Below are positions 43,823 through 51,770 of a DNA stretch of 64,000 nt, in pieces. Position 1 is the first letter of the stretch; each line of letters opens with the position of its first letter. The notes below the pieces were generated by a model. The model was not told the DNA's origin and did no database searches. It saw only the letters and a list, made by a program, of their open reading frames with translations. Source of the DNA: JBFLYN01 sp040756655. GTDB taxonomy: Bacteria > Bacillota > Sulfobacillia > UBA8153. The stretch lies in assembly GCA_040756655.1 (NCBI GenBank), contig JBFLYN010000013.1:1-64000 (forward strand). The letters run 5' to 3'. The translations under genes and the position numbers were made by a program.

Positions 43823-44057
43823 CACGCTGTCCTTTATGTTGCTGATTTTCCTGATCGTGGCCGCCATCTCTGTGGCGCGCACCCGGGACCTGGTGAGCGC
43901 TGTGATTATCTTTGCCGCGTACGGCCTGGCCATGGCGATAATATGGCAAATGCTGCGGGCCCCAGATATCGCCATAACTGAGGCGGCCATTGGTGCAGGC
44001 CTCACCTCACTTTTGTTTTTGGCCGCCATCGCCCGCACCCAGAGGTATGAGCGATGA
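43815..44057 (+). CDS. DUF4040 (MbhD/MrpA C-terminal type) membrane subunit
   Basis: An 80-residue protein with three membrane segments and the pattern DLVSAVIIFAAYGLAMAIIW and APDIAITEAAIGAG. This is the segment found at the C-terminal side of MrpA, or as MbhD in membrane-bound hydrogenases. Here it is a separate gene, away from the large MrpA-like protein at the far end of the cluster. It overlaps the next gene as ATGA. Confidence 0.92.
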   Translation: MGNTLSFMLLIFLIVAAISVARTRDLVSAVIIFAAYGLAMAIIWQMLRAPDIAITEAAIGAGLTSLLFLAAIARTQRYER

Positions 44058-44365
44058 CCGGGCGGAACCTGGCAGCACTCCTCACCCTCGCGGTGGTAAC
44101 CTTCATCATGGTCCTGGTGGTGGCCGAGATGCCCGAGTTTGGCAGCTTGGACAAGCCCCAGGACAACGAGCTTTACCAACGGGTGGCCTACCGGGTGGTT
44201 GAGGATACTGGCGCCGTGAACGCCATCGCCGGCATCATCCTGGACTACCGGGCCTACGACACCCTGGGAGAAGCCACGGTGCTCCTGGTGGCCATCATGG
44301 CTACGCTGGCCGCGCTCTCGGCCGGGAGCGGGCGGCATGACGCGGGAGGGCCGCCCCATGGATAG
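44054..44365 (+). CDS. MbhE-like (MrpA C-terminal) membrane subunit
   Basis: A 103-residue protein with two membrane segments separated by a loop, PEFGSLDKPQDNELYQRVAYR, and VNAIAGIILDYRAYDTLGE in the second half. This pattern is shared by MbhE of membrane-bound hydrogenases and the extreme C-terminus of MrpA. Together with the DUF4040 gene it supplies the tail missing from the large MrpA-like subunit. It overlaps both neighbours. Confidence 0.88.
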   Translation: MTGRNLAALLTLAVVTFIMVLVVAEMPEFGSLDKPQDNELYQRVAYRVVEDTGAVNAIAGIILDYRAYDTLGEATVLLVAIMATLAALSAGSGRHDAGGPPHG

Positions 44366-44792
44366 TCGCATCCTGAGGCTCACATTGAGGGTCGTTGTGC
44401 CCTGCATCCAGCTGTTTGGGGTCTACGTGGTCTTCAACGGGCACCTGTCACCCGGGGGCGCTTTTGCCGGCGGGACCATCATCGGTGCTTCCCTCATCCT
44501 GCAAGTGCTGGTGGGCACCTACCGGGTGAGCCAACAAGCCGAGGATGTGTCCGCCCTGGTGGAGAGCGCCTCATTAGGGTGGTACCTGCTCTTGGGCTTC
44601 GTGGGCCTCCTGGCCGGGCGGGCTTTCCTGAGCAACGCCGGTGTATTCCCCCTGGGCCGACCGGGCAAGCCTTTTTCCAGCGGCATGATCCTCGCCGTGT
44701 CCCTGGGCGTGGGGGCCAAAGTGGCCAGTACCATGCAGACTTTGTTCGTGGGCCTCATCCATGGTGGAGCCCACGACCCCGGAAAGGAGTAG
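44358..44792 (+). CDS. Mrp-type antiporter subunit B
   Basis: About 144 residues, four membrane segments, with the MnhB pattern VVPCIQLFGVYVVFNGHLSPGGAFAGG followed by SASLGWYLLLGFVGLLAG. ATG 44358 follows GCGGGAGGG by 7 bases and is preferred over the in-frame ATG 44337. It overlaps the previous gene. Confidence 0.94.
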   Translation: MDSRILRLTLRVVVPCIQLFGVYVVFNGHLSPGGAFAGGTIIGASLILQVLVGTYRVSQQAEDVSALVESASLGWYLLLGFVGLLAGRAFLSNAGVFPLGRPGKPFSSGMILAVSLGVGAKVASTMQTLFVGLIHGGAHDPGKE

Positions 44793-44798
44793 CGTGGG

Positions 44799-45173
44799 GT
44801 GATCGAAAGACTGGCGGCTAACTTCCACTACTTGGCGGCCGTGGCGCTGTTCGTCATCGGCTTTCACACCATGCTTACCCACGCCAACCTGATCAAAAAG
44901 ATCATGGGCATGAATATCATGGACACCGCCATATTCCTCTTGTTCATCTCCAGCGGGTATGTTCACGGTGGGCGGGCGCCCATCGTGGACCCCGGGTTGG
45001 TACCCGGCATTGTGCGCTACGTCAACCCGCTACCTTCGGCCCTGATTCTCACCGGCATTGTCATCGCCGTCAGCATCACTGCCTTTGCCCTGGGTCTGAT
45101 CGTCAAACTGTACCAGTTTTACGGCACCCTAGACGCTGACGAGATCGCTGCACTCAGGAGTAGAGGACTATGA
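44799..45173 (+). CDS. Mrp-type antiporter subunit C (NuoK-like)
   Basis: A 124-residue MnhC/NuoK-like protein with three membrane segments; LIKKIMGMNIMDTAIFLLFI matches the conserved second segment with its buried charged residue, and NPLPSALILTGIVIAVSITAFAL the third. GTG 44799 is the start. It overlaps subunit D as ATGA. Confidence 0.94.
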   Translation: MIERLAANFHYLAAVALFVIGFHTMLTHANLIKKIMGMNIMDTAIFLLFISSGYVHGGRAPIVDPGLVPGIVRYVNPLPSALILTGIVIAVSITAFALGLIVKLYQFYGTLDADEIAALRSRGL

Positions 45174-46636
45174 ATGTATCGGCTTTGACCGTCCTGCCCG
45201 TGGGAGTGTTCCTGGGTGCAGCCTATGCCGCCCCGCTGGTGCATCGCTGGTACCGGCGCGGGTTGAGCGTCGTGGTGCTGGGGGCCGGATTCGCCGGGCT
45301 GGGCATGGCGGTGCTGCTCGCCTACCGGGTGGCCACCACCGGACCGCTCCATTACTTCCTGGGCGGGTGGGTGCCACCCTGGGGGATCGAGGTCATAGTC
45401 GATCGCTGGGCGGCGCTGGGGCTGTTAGCGGTGACCGGGGTCGGCCTGCCCGTGCTGGTGTATGCCTTGTATGATGCCGAGCACGAACTGGACGCCCACG
45501 TGGTGGGCCGTTATTTCGGACTGATGCTAGTACTCATGGCGGCCATGCTGGGAGTGATCATGGCGGCCGACGTTTTCAACCTCTTTGTCTTCGTGGAGAT
45601 TTCGTCCCTGGCCGCCTGCGGCATCATCGCCGTCAAGGGTGACCGCACCGCTACCGAGGCCAGCCTCAGGTACCTGATCCTGGGCGCCCTGGGTTCGGGC
45701 GCGTTGCTGCTTGGGGTGGCGCTCTTGTTCATGGTCACCGGGCACCTGAACCTGAGGCTGGCGGGAGACCAGATCATGACGGCGGTGCTGGAATACCCGA
45801 AAGTGGTCTACGCCGGCCTGGGTTTTGCCATCCTGGGCATGAGCATCAAGGCCGCGCTGTTCCCGCTCCACGTGTGGCTGCCCGATGCCCATGCATCGGC
45901 GCCGACACCCTCCAGTGCCATGCTGTCCGGCCTGGTGGTGAAGGTATACATCTTCGGCCTCTGGCGGCTTTTTGACGTGATGTTCGGCGAGGGCCTGATG
46001 ACCGCCGTGTCCGTACGGGGACTCCTCCTGGTTTTAGCCAGCCTGGGCATTTTTGGGGGCTCGATCCTTGCCATCGGGCAGGATGACCTCAAGCGCATGC
46101 TGGCTTATTCGACTGTGGCCAACATTGGTTATGTGTTCTTGGGATTGGGGCTCAACAGCGAGCGCGCACTCATCGGGGCGGCGCTGCACATAATCAACCA
46201 TGCCCTGATGAAGGCCGCCCTCTTTTTGGCCGCGGGAGCCATAATCCATGCCACCGGGACCCGGCACGTCCGGCGTCTGGCCGGTATTGGCTTGAGGATG
46301 CCCTGGACCATGGGGTCTTTTACCATAGGAGCCCTGGCCATGGTCGGGATTCCTCCCCTCAACGGCTTTGTGAGCAAGTGGTACTTAGCCCTGGGAGCCC
46401 TGGATGCCGGGCAACCACTGTATGTCATTGTCATCCTGGTATCCAGCCTGCTCAGTGGCCTGTACTATGCTCCCATCATCATATCGGCCTTCTTTGAGCC
46501 CCCGCGCCACGGTAGTGAGGCAAGGGACCCGCACCTTTTCATGACCGGTCCTACGGTGCTCCTGGCTGCCGGTTGCGTGCTCTTGGGGTTATTCCCGTCG
46601 CTTTTGCTGGTCCTCCTGGGCAGGTGGGCCGGATGA
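45170..46636 (+). CDS. Mrp-type antiporter subunit D (NuoN/NuoM-like), first copy
   Basis: A 488-residue proton-conducting antiporter subunit with about 14 membrane segments. Hallmarks include FVEISSLAACGIIAVKG with the transmembrane Glu, the Lys-containing GMSIKAALFPLHVWLPDAHASAPTPSSAMLSG, and LKRMLAYSTVANIGYVFLGLG. It belongs to the NADH:quinone oxidoreductase/Mrp antiporter family. It is one of three such large subunits in the cluster. Confidence 0.95.
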   Translation: MNVSALTVLPVGVFLGAAYAAPLVHRWYRRGLSVVVLGAGFAGLGMAVLLAYRVATTGPLHYFLGGWVPPWGIEVIVDRWAALGLLAVTGVGLPVLVYALYDAEHELDAHVVGRYFGLMLVLMAAMLGVIMAADVFNLFVFVEISSLAACGIIAVKGDRTATEASLRYLILGALGSGALLLGVALLFMVTGHLNLRLAGDQIMTAVLEYPKVVYAGLGFAILGMSIKAALFPLHVWLPDAHASAPTPSSAMLSGLVVKVYIFGLWRLFDVMFGEGLMTAVSVRGLLLVLASLGIFGGSILAIGQDDLKRMLAYSTVANIGYVFLGLGLNSERALIGAALHIINHALMKAALFLAAGAIIHATGTRHVRRLAGIGLRMPWTMGSFTIGALAMVGIPPLNGFVSKWYLALGALDAGQPLYVIVILVSSLLSGLYYAPIIISAFFEPPRHGSEARDPHLFMTGPTVLLAAGCVLLGLFPSLLLVLLGRWAG

Positions 46637-46660
46637 AATCCGCAATGAGGGTGAGTTAGC

Positions 46661-48157
46661 ATGCAGGCAACGGTGGTGTCGTGGCTCCCGGTGGTGGCAA
46701 CGCTCCTACCGCTGGTGGGCACCGGCTGCATATACCTGGTAGAGGGTAGGTCGTGGCAGTGGCGCAATGGCCTGTCGGTGGCCACCGCTGCCATCGCGTT
46801 CGGCCTGGTGTTGGCAATGTATCCTGCCATAGCTGCCGGCAAGGTACTGGTCATGGAGTTTCCCAACATCCTGCCGCCCCTGGGCCTGTCTTTCCGGGCA
46901 GACCCGCTGGGGTTTTTTATGGCGGCAACCATGTCCTTGGTCTGGTTGATGGTAACCGTATACTCACTGGCGTACATGGAAAAGGAGCACCACAAAAAGC
47001 GGTACTATCCTTTCCTGATCCTCACACTCAGCGGCAGCCTGGGTGTGGTCCTCACCGGTGACATGTTCAGCCTGTTTCTGTTCTTTGAGTTAATGTCGCT
47101 AACGGCCTACGTCCTGATCATCCATGAGCAGTCCCACGAAGCCATGAAAGCCGGCTACAAGTACTTGATCATGACCATTCTCGGCAGCCTGGCGCTGTTT
47201 TTTGCCATCATTGCCGTCTATGAGATCAGCGGTACCCTCATCATCGGGCGCGGCATCATAGGCTGGCCCTCGCCCTTGGCCCTGGGCGCATTCGTGGCGT
47301 TTCTCCTGGGTTTCGGGATCAAGGCCGGCATGTTCCCGCTCCATGTGTGGCTGCCCGATGCTCACCCGGTAGCACCGTCCCCGGCCAGTGCTCTCTTGTC
47401 CGGCCTGATGCTCAAGACCGGGGCCTACGGCCTCATCCGGGTCATCTACAATGTCTACGGCATCAGCCTCCTGCAACGCACCAACTGGATGCAGATCCTG
47501 GTGTGGCTGGCGGCCATCACTATCTTGTTGGGTTCATCTGTGGCCATCCTCCAAGACGACATCAAGAGGAGGCTTGCATACTCCAGCATCGGCCAGATGG
47601 GGTACATCCTGCTGGGCATGGGGCTCATGTCGGAACGGGCGCTGTTTGGGGCCGTCTTTCACATATTCGGCCATGCCTTGATGAAGTCCGCCCTGTTCTT
47701 GGCGGCCGGGGCCATGATTCACAAGACTCACCGCCGGAGCATCGCCGACTTAGAAGGTATCGGGTACCGCATGCCGTTGACCTTGGGCGCGTTCACCCTT
47801 TCGGCGCTGGCCATGATCGGTATACCGCCGCTGGTGGGGTTTCTATCCAAGTGGGAGCTGTCACTGGGTGCCCTGGACGCTGGTCGCCCCTGGTTCGTGG
47901 TGATCCTCCTGGCTTCCAGCCTGATGAATGGGGTCTACTATTTCCCCATCATCATCGCCGGGTACTTCAGCAAAAAGTCAGCCTACGCTGATGGAGCCCA
48001 GGCGTGGTCCATGGCCGATGAAACCAGCCCGGTCATGCTGGTACCACTGGTCCTGTTGGCGGCGGGGACTCTGATTTTCGCCGTGCTGCCCAACAGCCTG
48101 CCCTACGTGCTGGCCGGGAAGTCGGCCCACTTCCTATTTCACCTGGGGGGGAGATAG
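46661..48157 (+). CDS. Mrp-type antiporter subunit D, second copy
   Basis: A 498-residue paralogue of the preceding subunit, with the same key blocks: FFELMSLTAYVLIIHEQ, GIKAGMFPLHVWLPDAHPVAPSPASALLSG and IKRRLAYSSIGQMGYILLGMG. Two D-type subunits plus an A-like subunit give three ion-translocating modules, more than the two (A and D) of the standard Mrp complex. ATG 46661 follows GAGTTAGC; the spacing of 24 bases supports one transcript. Confidence 0.95.
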   Translation: MQATVVSWLPVVATLLPLVGTGCIYLVEGRSWQWRNGLSVATAAIAFGLVLAMYPAIAAGKVLVMEFPNILPPLGLSFRADPLGFFMAATMSLVWLMVTVYSLAYMEKEHHKKRYYPFLILTLSGSLGVVLTGDMFSLFLFFELMSLTAYVLIIHEQSHEAMKAGYKYLIMTILGSLALFFAIIAVYEISGTLIIGRGIIGWPSPLALGAFVAFLLGFGIKAGMFPLHVWLPDAHPVAPSPASALLSGLMLKTGAYGLIRVIYNVYGISLLQRTNWMQILVWLAAITILLGSSVAILQDDIKRRLAYSSIGQMGYILLGMGLMSERALFGAVFHIFGHALMKSALFLAAGAMIHKTHRRSIADLEGIGYRMPLTLGAFTLSALAMIGIPPLVGFLSKWELSLGALDAGRPWFVVILLASSLMNGVYYFPIIIAGYFSKKSAYADGAQAWSMADETSPVMLVPLVLLAAGTLIFAVLPNSLPYVLAGKSAHFLFHLGGR

Positions 48158-50383
48158 TTGCTGGCACTGGGTTCTGGGTATCACACTGTACCTGCAGTGG
48201 TGACCCGTAGCAGCTTGCCCCTATGGGCTGCCCTCCTGCCCATGGCCGGGGCCCTCTTAGTGTATGGCGCAGGGAAGCTCTCAGCCCGTACCCGGGCACT
48301 GGCGGCGGTCCTGATCTCACTGGCGGCCACCGTCCTGGTGGCCATCATGTGGCCCATGGTGTCTCGCGGTGCCGTAGAATACGGTCTCCCGGGCCTTCTG
48401 GGCATCGGGGTGTTCCTGCGACTGGACCTTTTTGGGTTCGCCCTGGCACTGGTGGCAGCCATACTCTGGCTTCTGGCCACCATATACTCCACGTGGTACA
48501 TGGAGAATTCCCACGCCCAGGTCCGGTACTACCCGTTTTGCATGTTCACCCTTGGGGCAACCCTAGGGGTGTTCATGAGCGGCGATCTTTTTACGTTTTT
48601 CGTGTTCTTCGAACTGATGACCGTGGCCTTTTACGTGCTGGCAGTGCACGACCAGTCCCAGGTGGCCTTGCAGGCTGGCAACACCTACCTGTATATGGGC
48701 ATATCCGGGGGACTGTGCGTGCTCTTGGGCATCTTCCTGCTGGCTGGCGCCACCGGTAGCACTGCCTTTGAGCCCCAGCTCGAGGCAGTGCTGGCCGCCG
48801 GGGCCAACCCGGCCCTCATAGCAGCATTCCTGGTGGCTGGCTTCGGCGCCAAGGCAGGTATGGTTCCCCTGCACATCTGGCTTCCGCAAGTCTACCCGGT
48901 GGCGCCGTCTCCCTGCAGCGCACTGTGCTCCGGCATCATGATCAAGACCGGTGTTTACGGCATCATGAGGGTCTTGCTCACGGTGCTGCGCCCGGCGGCG
49001 CAAAGTGGGGAACTGTGGCGCTTTGCAGAGCATATCGGATTGGCCGTGCTGTGGCTGGGGCTTTTGACCATGGCCATGGGAGCCGTCCTTGCGGCACTGC
49101 AAAACAACGTCAACCGCATCCTGGCATATTCCAGCGTAAGTCAGATCGGCTACATCCTGACCGGGGTGGGTGCCGCTGTGTACCTTGGCATCGAAGGCGG
49201 CATGGGTTTTTCTGGAGCCTTCTACCACGTCATCAACCACGCTTTCTTCAAGGCCGGGCTGTTTTTGATGTTCGGGGCAGTATGCCTGGCCACTGGCGAA
49301 TCCGGCCTAGACCGCATGGGCGGCCTGGCACGGAAGTTCCCGGTAACGGCAGCGGCCGTGCTGGTGGCAGCTGCGGCCATCGCGGGCATCCCGGCCTTCA
49401 GCGGCTATGCATCGAAGACACTGATCCATGATGCCCTCATCGAGGCCTACCAGCATCACCCGACGGCCCTAAACTGGCTGGCCGAGAAGTTCTTCGTGGT
49501 GGCCAGCGCGGGCACTGTGGTGTACTTTACCAGGATGTACCGGGGAGTCTTCCTGGGGCGCATCCCCCGGCACTTGGAGGACACTCCCGGTGAGTCCTGG
49601 TTGGTGCGCTCCATACTGGCGGTGTTCGCCGGCAGTGTCCTGGCAGTGGGCCTTTTCCCTAACTTCCTGCTGGAACGGCTCATAGTGCCCGCCGCATATG
49701 CTCAGGGCTTTGCGGGCCAAGCCCTAAAACATCTAGAGCACTTCCATTACTGGGAATGGCACCCGGTGAGTGCCATACTGACCAGCCTGGGCCTGGGGAT
49801 CGTCCTTTACACGGTTTCCGCCTGGCGCAAGTGGATGCACCTTGACTACCCGGCGTACCTGTCCGTGGAAGGAATGGTGGTCCTCCCCACCATCAGGGTC
49901 CTGGACATGCTGGGCCGGCTGACCGCGCGCACCCTGGACCGGGGAGTGGATAACTCCTACCACCGCATGGCCAGTTCTTTGGGCCACCTGATGGAACGCA
50001 TCGGGGTGTTCGACCGGGCCCTGGACGAAGGCTACTCCCGGGTTGGCGAAACATCACGGGATGCCGTTGGGCGGATGCTGGGCCTGGAGGAGGCGGTGGA
50101 TGGGGCTTACCAGGGACTGACCCGGGCATCCATGGGCATGGTAAAGGGAGCCGGGGACATCGACGACGGCATTAACCGCTTACGTGAAGAACTGACCGGG
50201 GCCAACAAGCTGGGATTGGCACGTGAGGGCCGGGCCGGGCACCAGGGCGATGATGCGAGATTGGGAGTTCGCGAGGCCAGGTGGTTGACGTCTGTGAACT
50301 TCAGCGTCAACGCACTGGTGGTGGCCATCATGCTCATGACCTTGCTGTTTGTCCTGGTGTTCTATGGTGTCACCCGGTGGTGA
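48158..50383 (+). CDS. MrpA/NuoL-like large antiporter subunit with extended C-terminus
   Basis: A 741-residue protein. The first 500 residues are the antiporter core (FFELMTVAFYVLAVHDQ, GAKAGMVPLHIWLPQVYPVAPSPCSAL, NRILAYSSVSQIGYILTGVG). The C-terminal 200 residues are unusual: a membrane segment, a long amphipathic, mostly cytoplasmic stretch with regularly spaced charged residues, and a final membrane segment. This resembles the lateral-helix extension of NuoL. The usual MrpA tail (DUF4040 and MbhE parts) is absent and is encoded separately. The start is TTG 48158 after GGGGGGGAG. Confidence 0.92.
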   Translation: MLALGSGYHTVPAVVTRSSLPLWAALLPMAGALLVYGAGKLSARTRALAAVLISLAATVLVAIMWPMVSRGAVEYGLPGLLGIGVFLRLDLFGFALALVAAILWLLATIYSTWYMENSHAQVRYYPFCMFTLGATLGVFMSGDLFTFFVFFELMTVAFYVLAVHDQSQVALQAGNTYLYMGISGGLCVLLGIFLLAGATGSTAFEPQLEAVLAAGANPALIAAFLVAGFGAKAGMVPLHIWLPQVYPVAPSPCSALCSGIMIKTGVYGIMRVLLTVLRPAAQSGELWRFAEHIGLAVLWLGLLTMAMGAVLAALQNNVNRILAYSSVSQIGYILTGVGAAVYLGIEGGMGFSGAFYHVINHAFFKAGLFLMFGAVCLATGESGLDRMGGLARKFPVTAAAVLVAAAAIAGIPAFSGYASKTLIHDALIEAYQHHPTALNWLAEKFFVVASAGTVVYFTRMYRGVFLGRIPRHLEDTPGESWLVRSILAVFAGSVLAVGLFPNFLLERLIVPAAYAQGFAGQALKHLEHFHYWEWHPVSAILTSLGLGIVLYTVSAWRKWMHLDYPAYLSVEGMVVLPTIRVLDMLGRLTARTLDRGVDNSYHRMASSLGHLMERIGVFDRALDEGYSRVGETSRDAVGRMLGLEEAVDGAYQGLTRASMGMVKGAGDIDDGINRLREELTGANKLGLAREGRAGHQGDDARLGVREARWLTSVNFSVNALVVAIMLMTLLFVLVFYGVTRW

Positions 50384-50391
50384 ATGGAGAG

Positions 50392-50922
50392 ATGACCTTG
50401 CCCAGGACTTCACGCACTTTTTTTCTGGTGTACCTGGCCCTCCTGGTGGCCATGGCCATGGCCCTCCACGCCTTGGAGGCCATGATGCCCCTGCCCCACG
50501 TGGTGCCAGGTGCCAAGCTGGGCCTTGCCAATATCATCGCCCTGTACGCCGTTGTCATGCTTGGGCTGCGGTCAGCGCTGGTTGTGAGCGTGCTCCGGAC
50601 CTTTCTAGGCAGCCTGGTGAGCGGCACGTTTCTAACCTTCGGCTATATGCTCAGCTTCAGCGGGGCCTTGCTGAGCACCGTGGTAATGTGGGCGGTATAC
50701 AGGGTGGCGCGCGGGCGGGTCAGCCTGGTGGGCGTGAGTATCGCCGGGGCGGTCACCCACAACTTGACCCAGCTGGGCATGGCGGCGCTCTTGCTCCGGC
50801 AGCTGGCCATACTGGTCTACCTTCCGCACTTACTGTTTTTCGCTATTCCCACGGGCATGTTCATCGGCCTGGTGACCAATCGGTTACGCGTGATAGGCAT
50901 TAGGACCTTGGGAGAGGTTTAG
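50392..50922 (+). CDS. HepS-like/Gx transporter family membrane protein
   Basis: A 176-residue membrane protein with five or six segments. The central conserved VPGAKLGLANIIALYAVVMLGLRSALVVSVLRTFLG region and THNLTQLGMAAL match proteins annotated as heptaprenyl diphosphate synthase component I or Gx transporter. These resemble small energy-coupling transport S-components, and a prenyl synthase role is doubtful. ATG 50392 is 8 bases after the MrpA-like stop, so it may be the last gene of the antiporter transcript. Confidence 0.82.
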   Translation: MTLPRTSRTFFLVYLALLVAMAMALHALEAMMPLPHVVPGAKLGLANIIALYAVVMLGLRSALVVSVLRTFLGSLVSGTFLTFGYMLSFSGALLSTVVMWAVYRVARGRVSLVGVSIAGAVTHNLTQLGMAALLLRQLAILVYLPHLLFFAIPTGMFIGLVTNRLRVIGIRTLGEV

Positions 50923-50964
50923 CCACGGCAATGTCACTCACATGGGTGCAGGCTCCCTAGTGCC

Positions 50965-50993
50965 TTGCGTTTCTCGGTGGCAAGATATAGAAT
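50965..50993 (+). promoter_or_regulatory. Sigma-A type promoter for rex
   Basis: TTGCGT at 50965-50970 and TAGAAT at 50988-50993 are separated by 17 bases and placed just before AAAGGAGGGG and the GTG start of rex. Confidence 0.7.
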
Positions 50994-51020
50994 AGATGTG
51001 AAAGGAGGGGAAACCACCAG

Positions 51021-51653
51021 GTGAAAAGAAGGCGCGTCCCCGACGTGGTCATACGCAGGCTCGCTGTATACCTGAGGATCCTGCGGGAGATGGACCTGTC
51101 GGATAACCGCTTCATCTCCTCAGCGGAGCTGGGCGAACGCGCTGGGGTCACCTCAGCCCAAGTCCGTAAGGACCTGGCCATGTTCGGCGAGTTTGGAAAG
51201 CAAGGCGTGGGCTACCAGGCGCTCAATCTAAAAAGCGAGCTTACCAGGATTCTTAACACCGACAAGACGGTGAACGTGGCCATCATCGGCATGGGCGAAC
51301 TGGGCGTGGCCTTGGCCCGCTATATCCAGCGTCGTTATGACAACGATAACGAATACCCCTTCCGGCTGACAGCTTTGTTCGACGTGGACCCTGCCAAGGT
51401 TGGCATCCCAGTCGAAGGGGTCGCCGTGGACCACCTGGATTCCCTGCCCTCCCGGGTCAGGGAGCGACGGGTCAAATTGGCCATTATTTCGGTCCCGGCG
51501 GCAGCCGCCCAGGAGGTCATCGACCGTGCAGTAGCCGCGGGCATTAAGGCTTTCCTGGACTTTGCTCCTGTGAAACTGAGAGTGCCGCCACACGTGCGCG
51601 TGCACTATTCTGATGTCAGTCTTGAACTGCACCAGCTGGCATTCTTCTTATAG
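51021..51653 (+). CDS. rex: Redox-sensing transcriptional repressor Rex
   Basis: A 210-residue Rex. The N-terminal winged helix (about residues 1-80) has ISSAELGERAGVTSAQVRKDLAMFGEFGKQGVGY, and the NAD(H)-binding Rossmann domain has VAIIGMGELGVALARY and FDVDPAKVG. Rex binds DNA when the NADH/NAD ratio is low and lets go when it is high, so it controls fermentative and redox genes. GTG 51021 is 11 bases after AAAGGAGGGG. It is directly upstream of the methylmalonyl-CoA decarboxylase genes; I see no clear Rex box in the window. Confidence 0.95.
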   Translation: MKRRRVPDVVIRRLAVYLRILREMDLSDNRFISSAELGERAGVTSAQVRKDLAMFGEFGKQGVGYQALNLKSELTRILNTDKTVNVAIIGMGELGVALARYIQRRYDNDNEYPFRLTALFDVDPAKVGIPVEGVAVDHLDSLPSRVRERRVKLAIISVPAAAAQEVIDRAVAAGIKAFLDFAPVKLRVPPHVRVHYSDVSLELHQLAFFL

Positions 51654-51658
51654 GAGCT

Positions 51659-51740
51659 CAAGGCGGTGTAAAGCCGCCTTGACTCTGTGTACACCAAAGG
51701 ATAAGCCCCGGAGTTCTTTGGCGGCTTTTGGGGCTTTCTC
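51659..51740 (+). promoter_or_regulatory. Terminator with competing hairpins between rex and mmdA (attenuator-like)
   Basis: Hairpin 1 is CAAGGCGG/CCGCCTTG (51659-51666 with 51674-51681). A terminator-like stem follows: AAGCCCC (51703-51709) with GGGGCTT (51730-51736), then TTCTC. AAGCCGCC (51671-51678), part of hairpin 1, can instead pair over 8 bases with GGCGGCTT (51720-51727) in the terminator loop, a structure that crosses the terminator pairing. mmdA starts about 31 bases after, with no promoter between, so it may be an attenuator; otherwise it is the rex terminator. Confidence 0.5.
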
Positions 51741-51770
51741 TATGGCTTAGCTTAGGGTGAGGTGAAAGTG

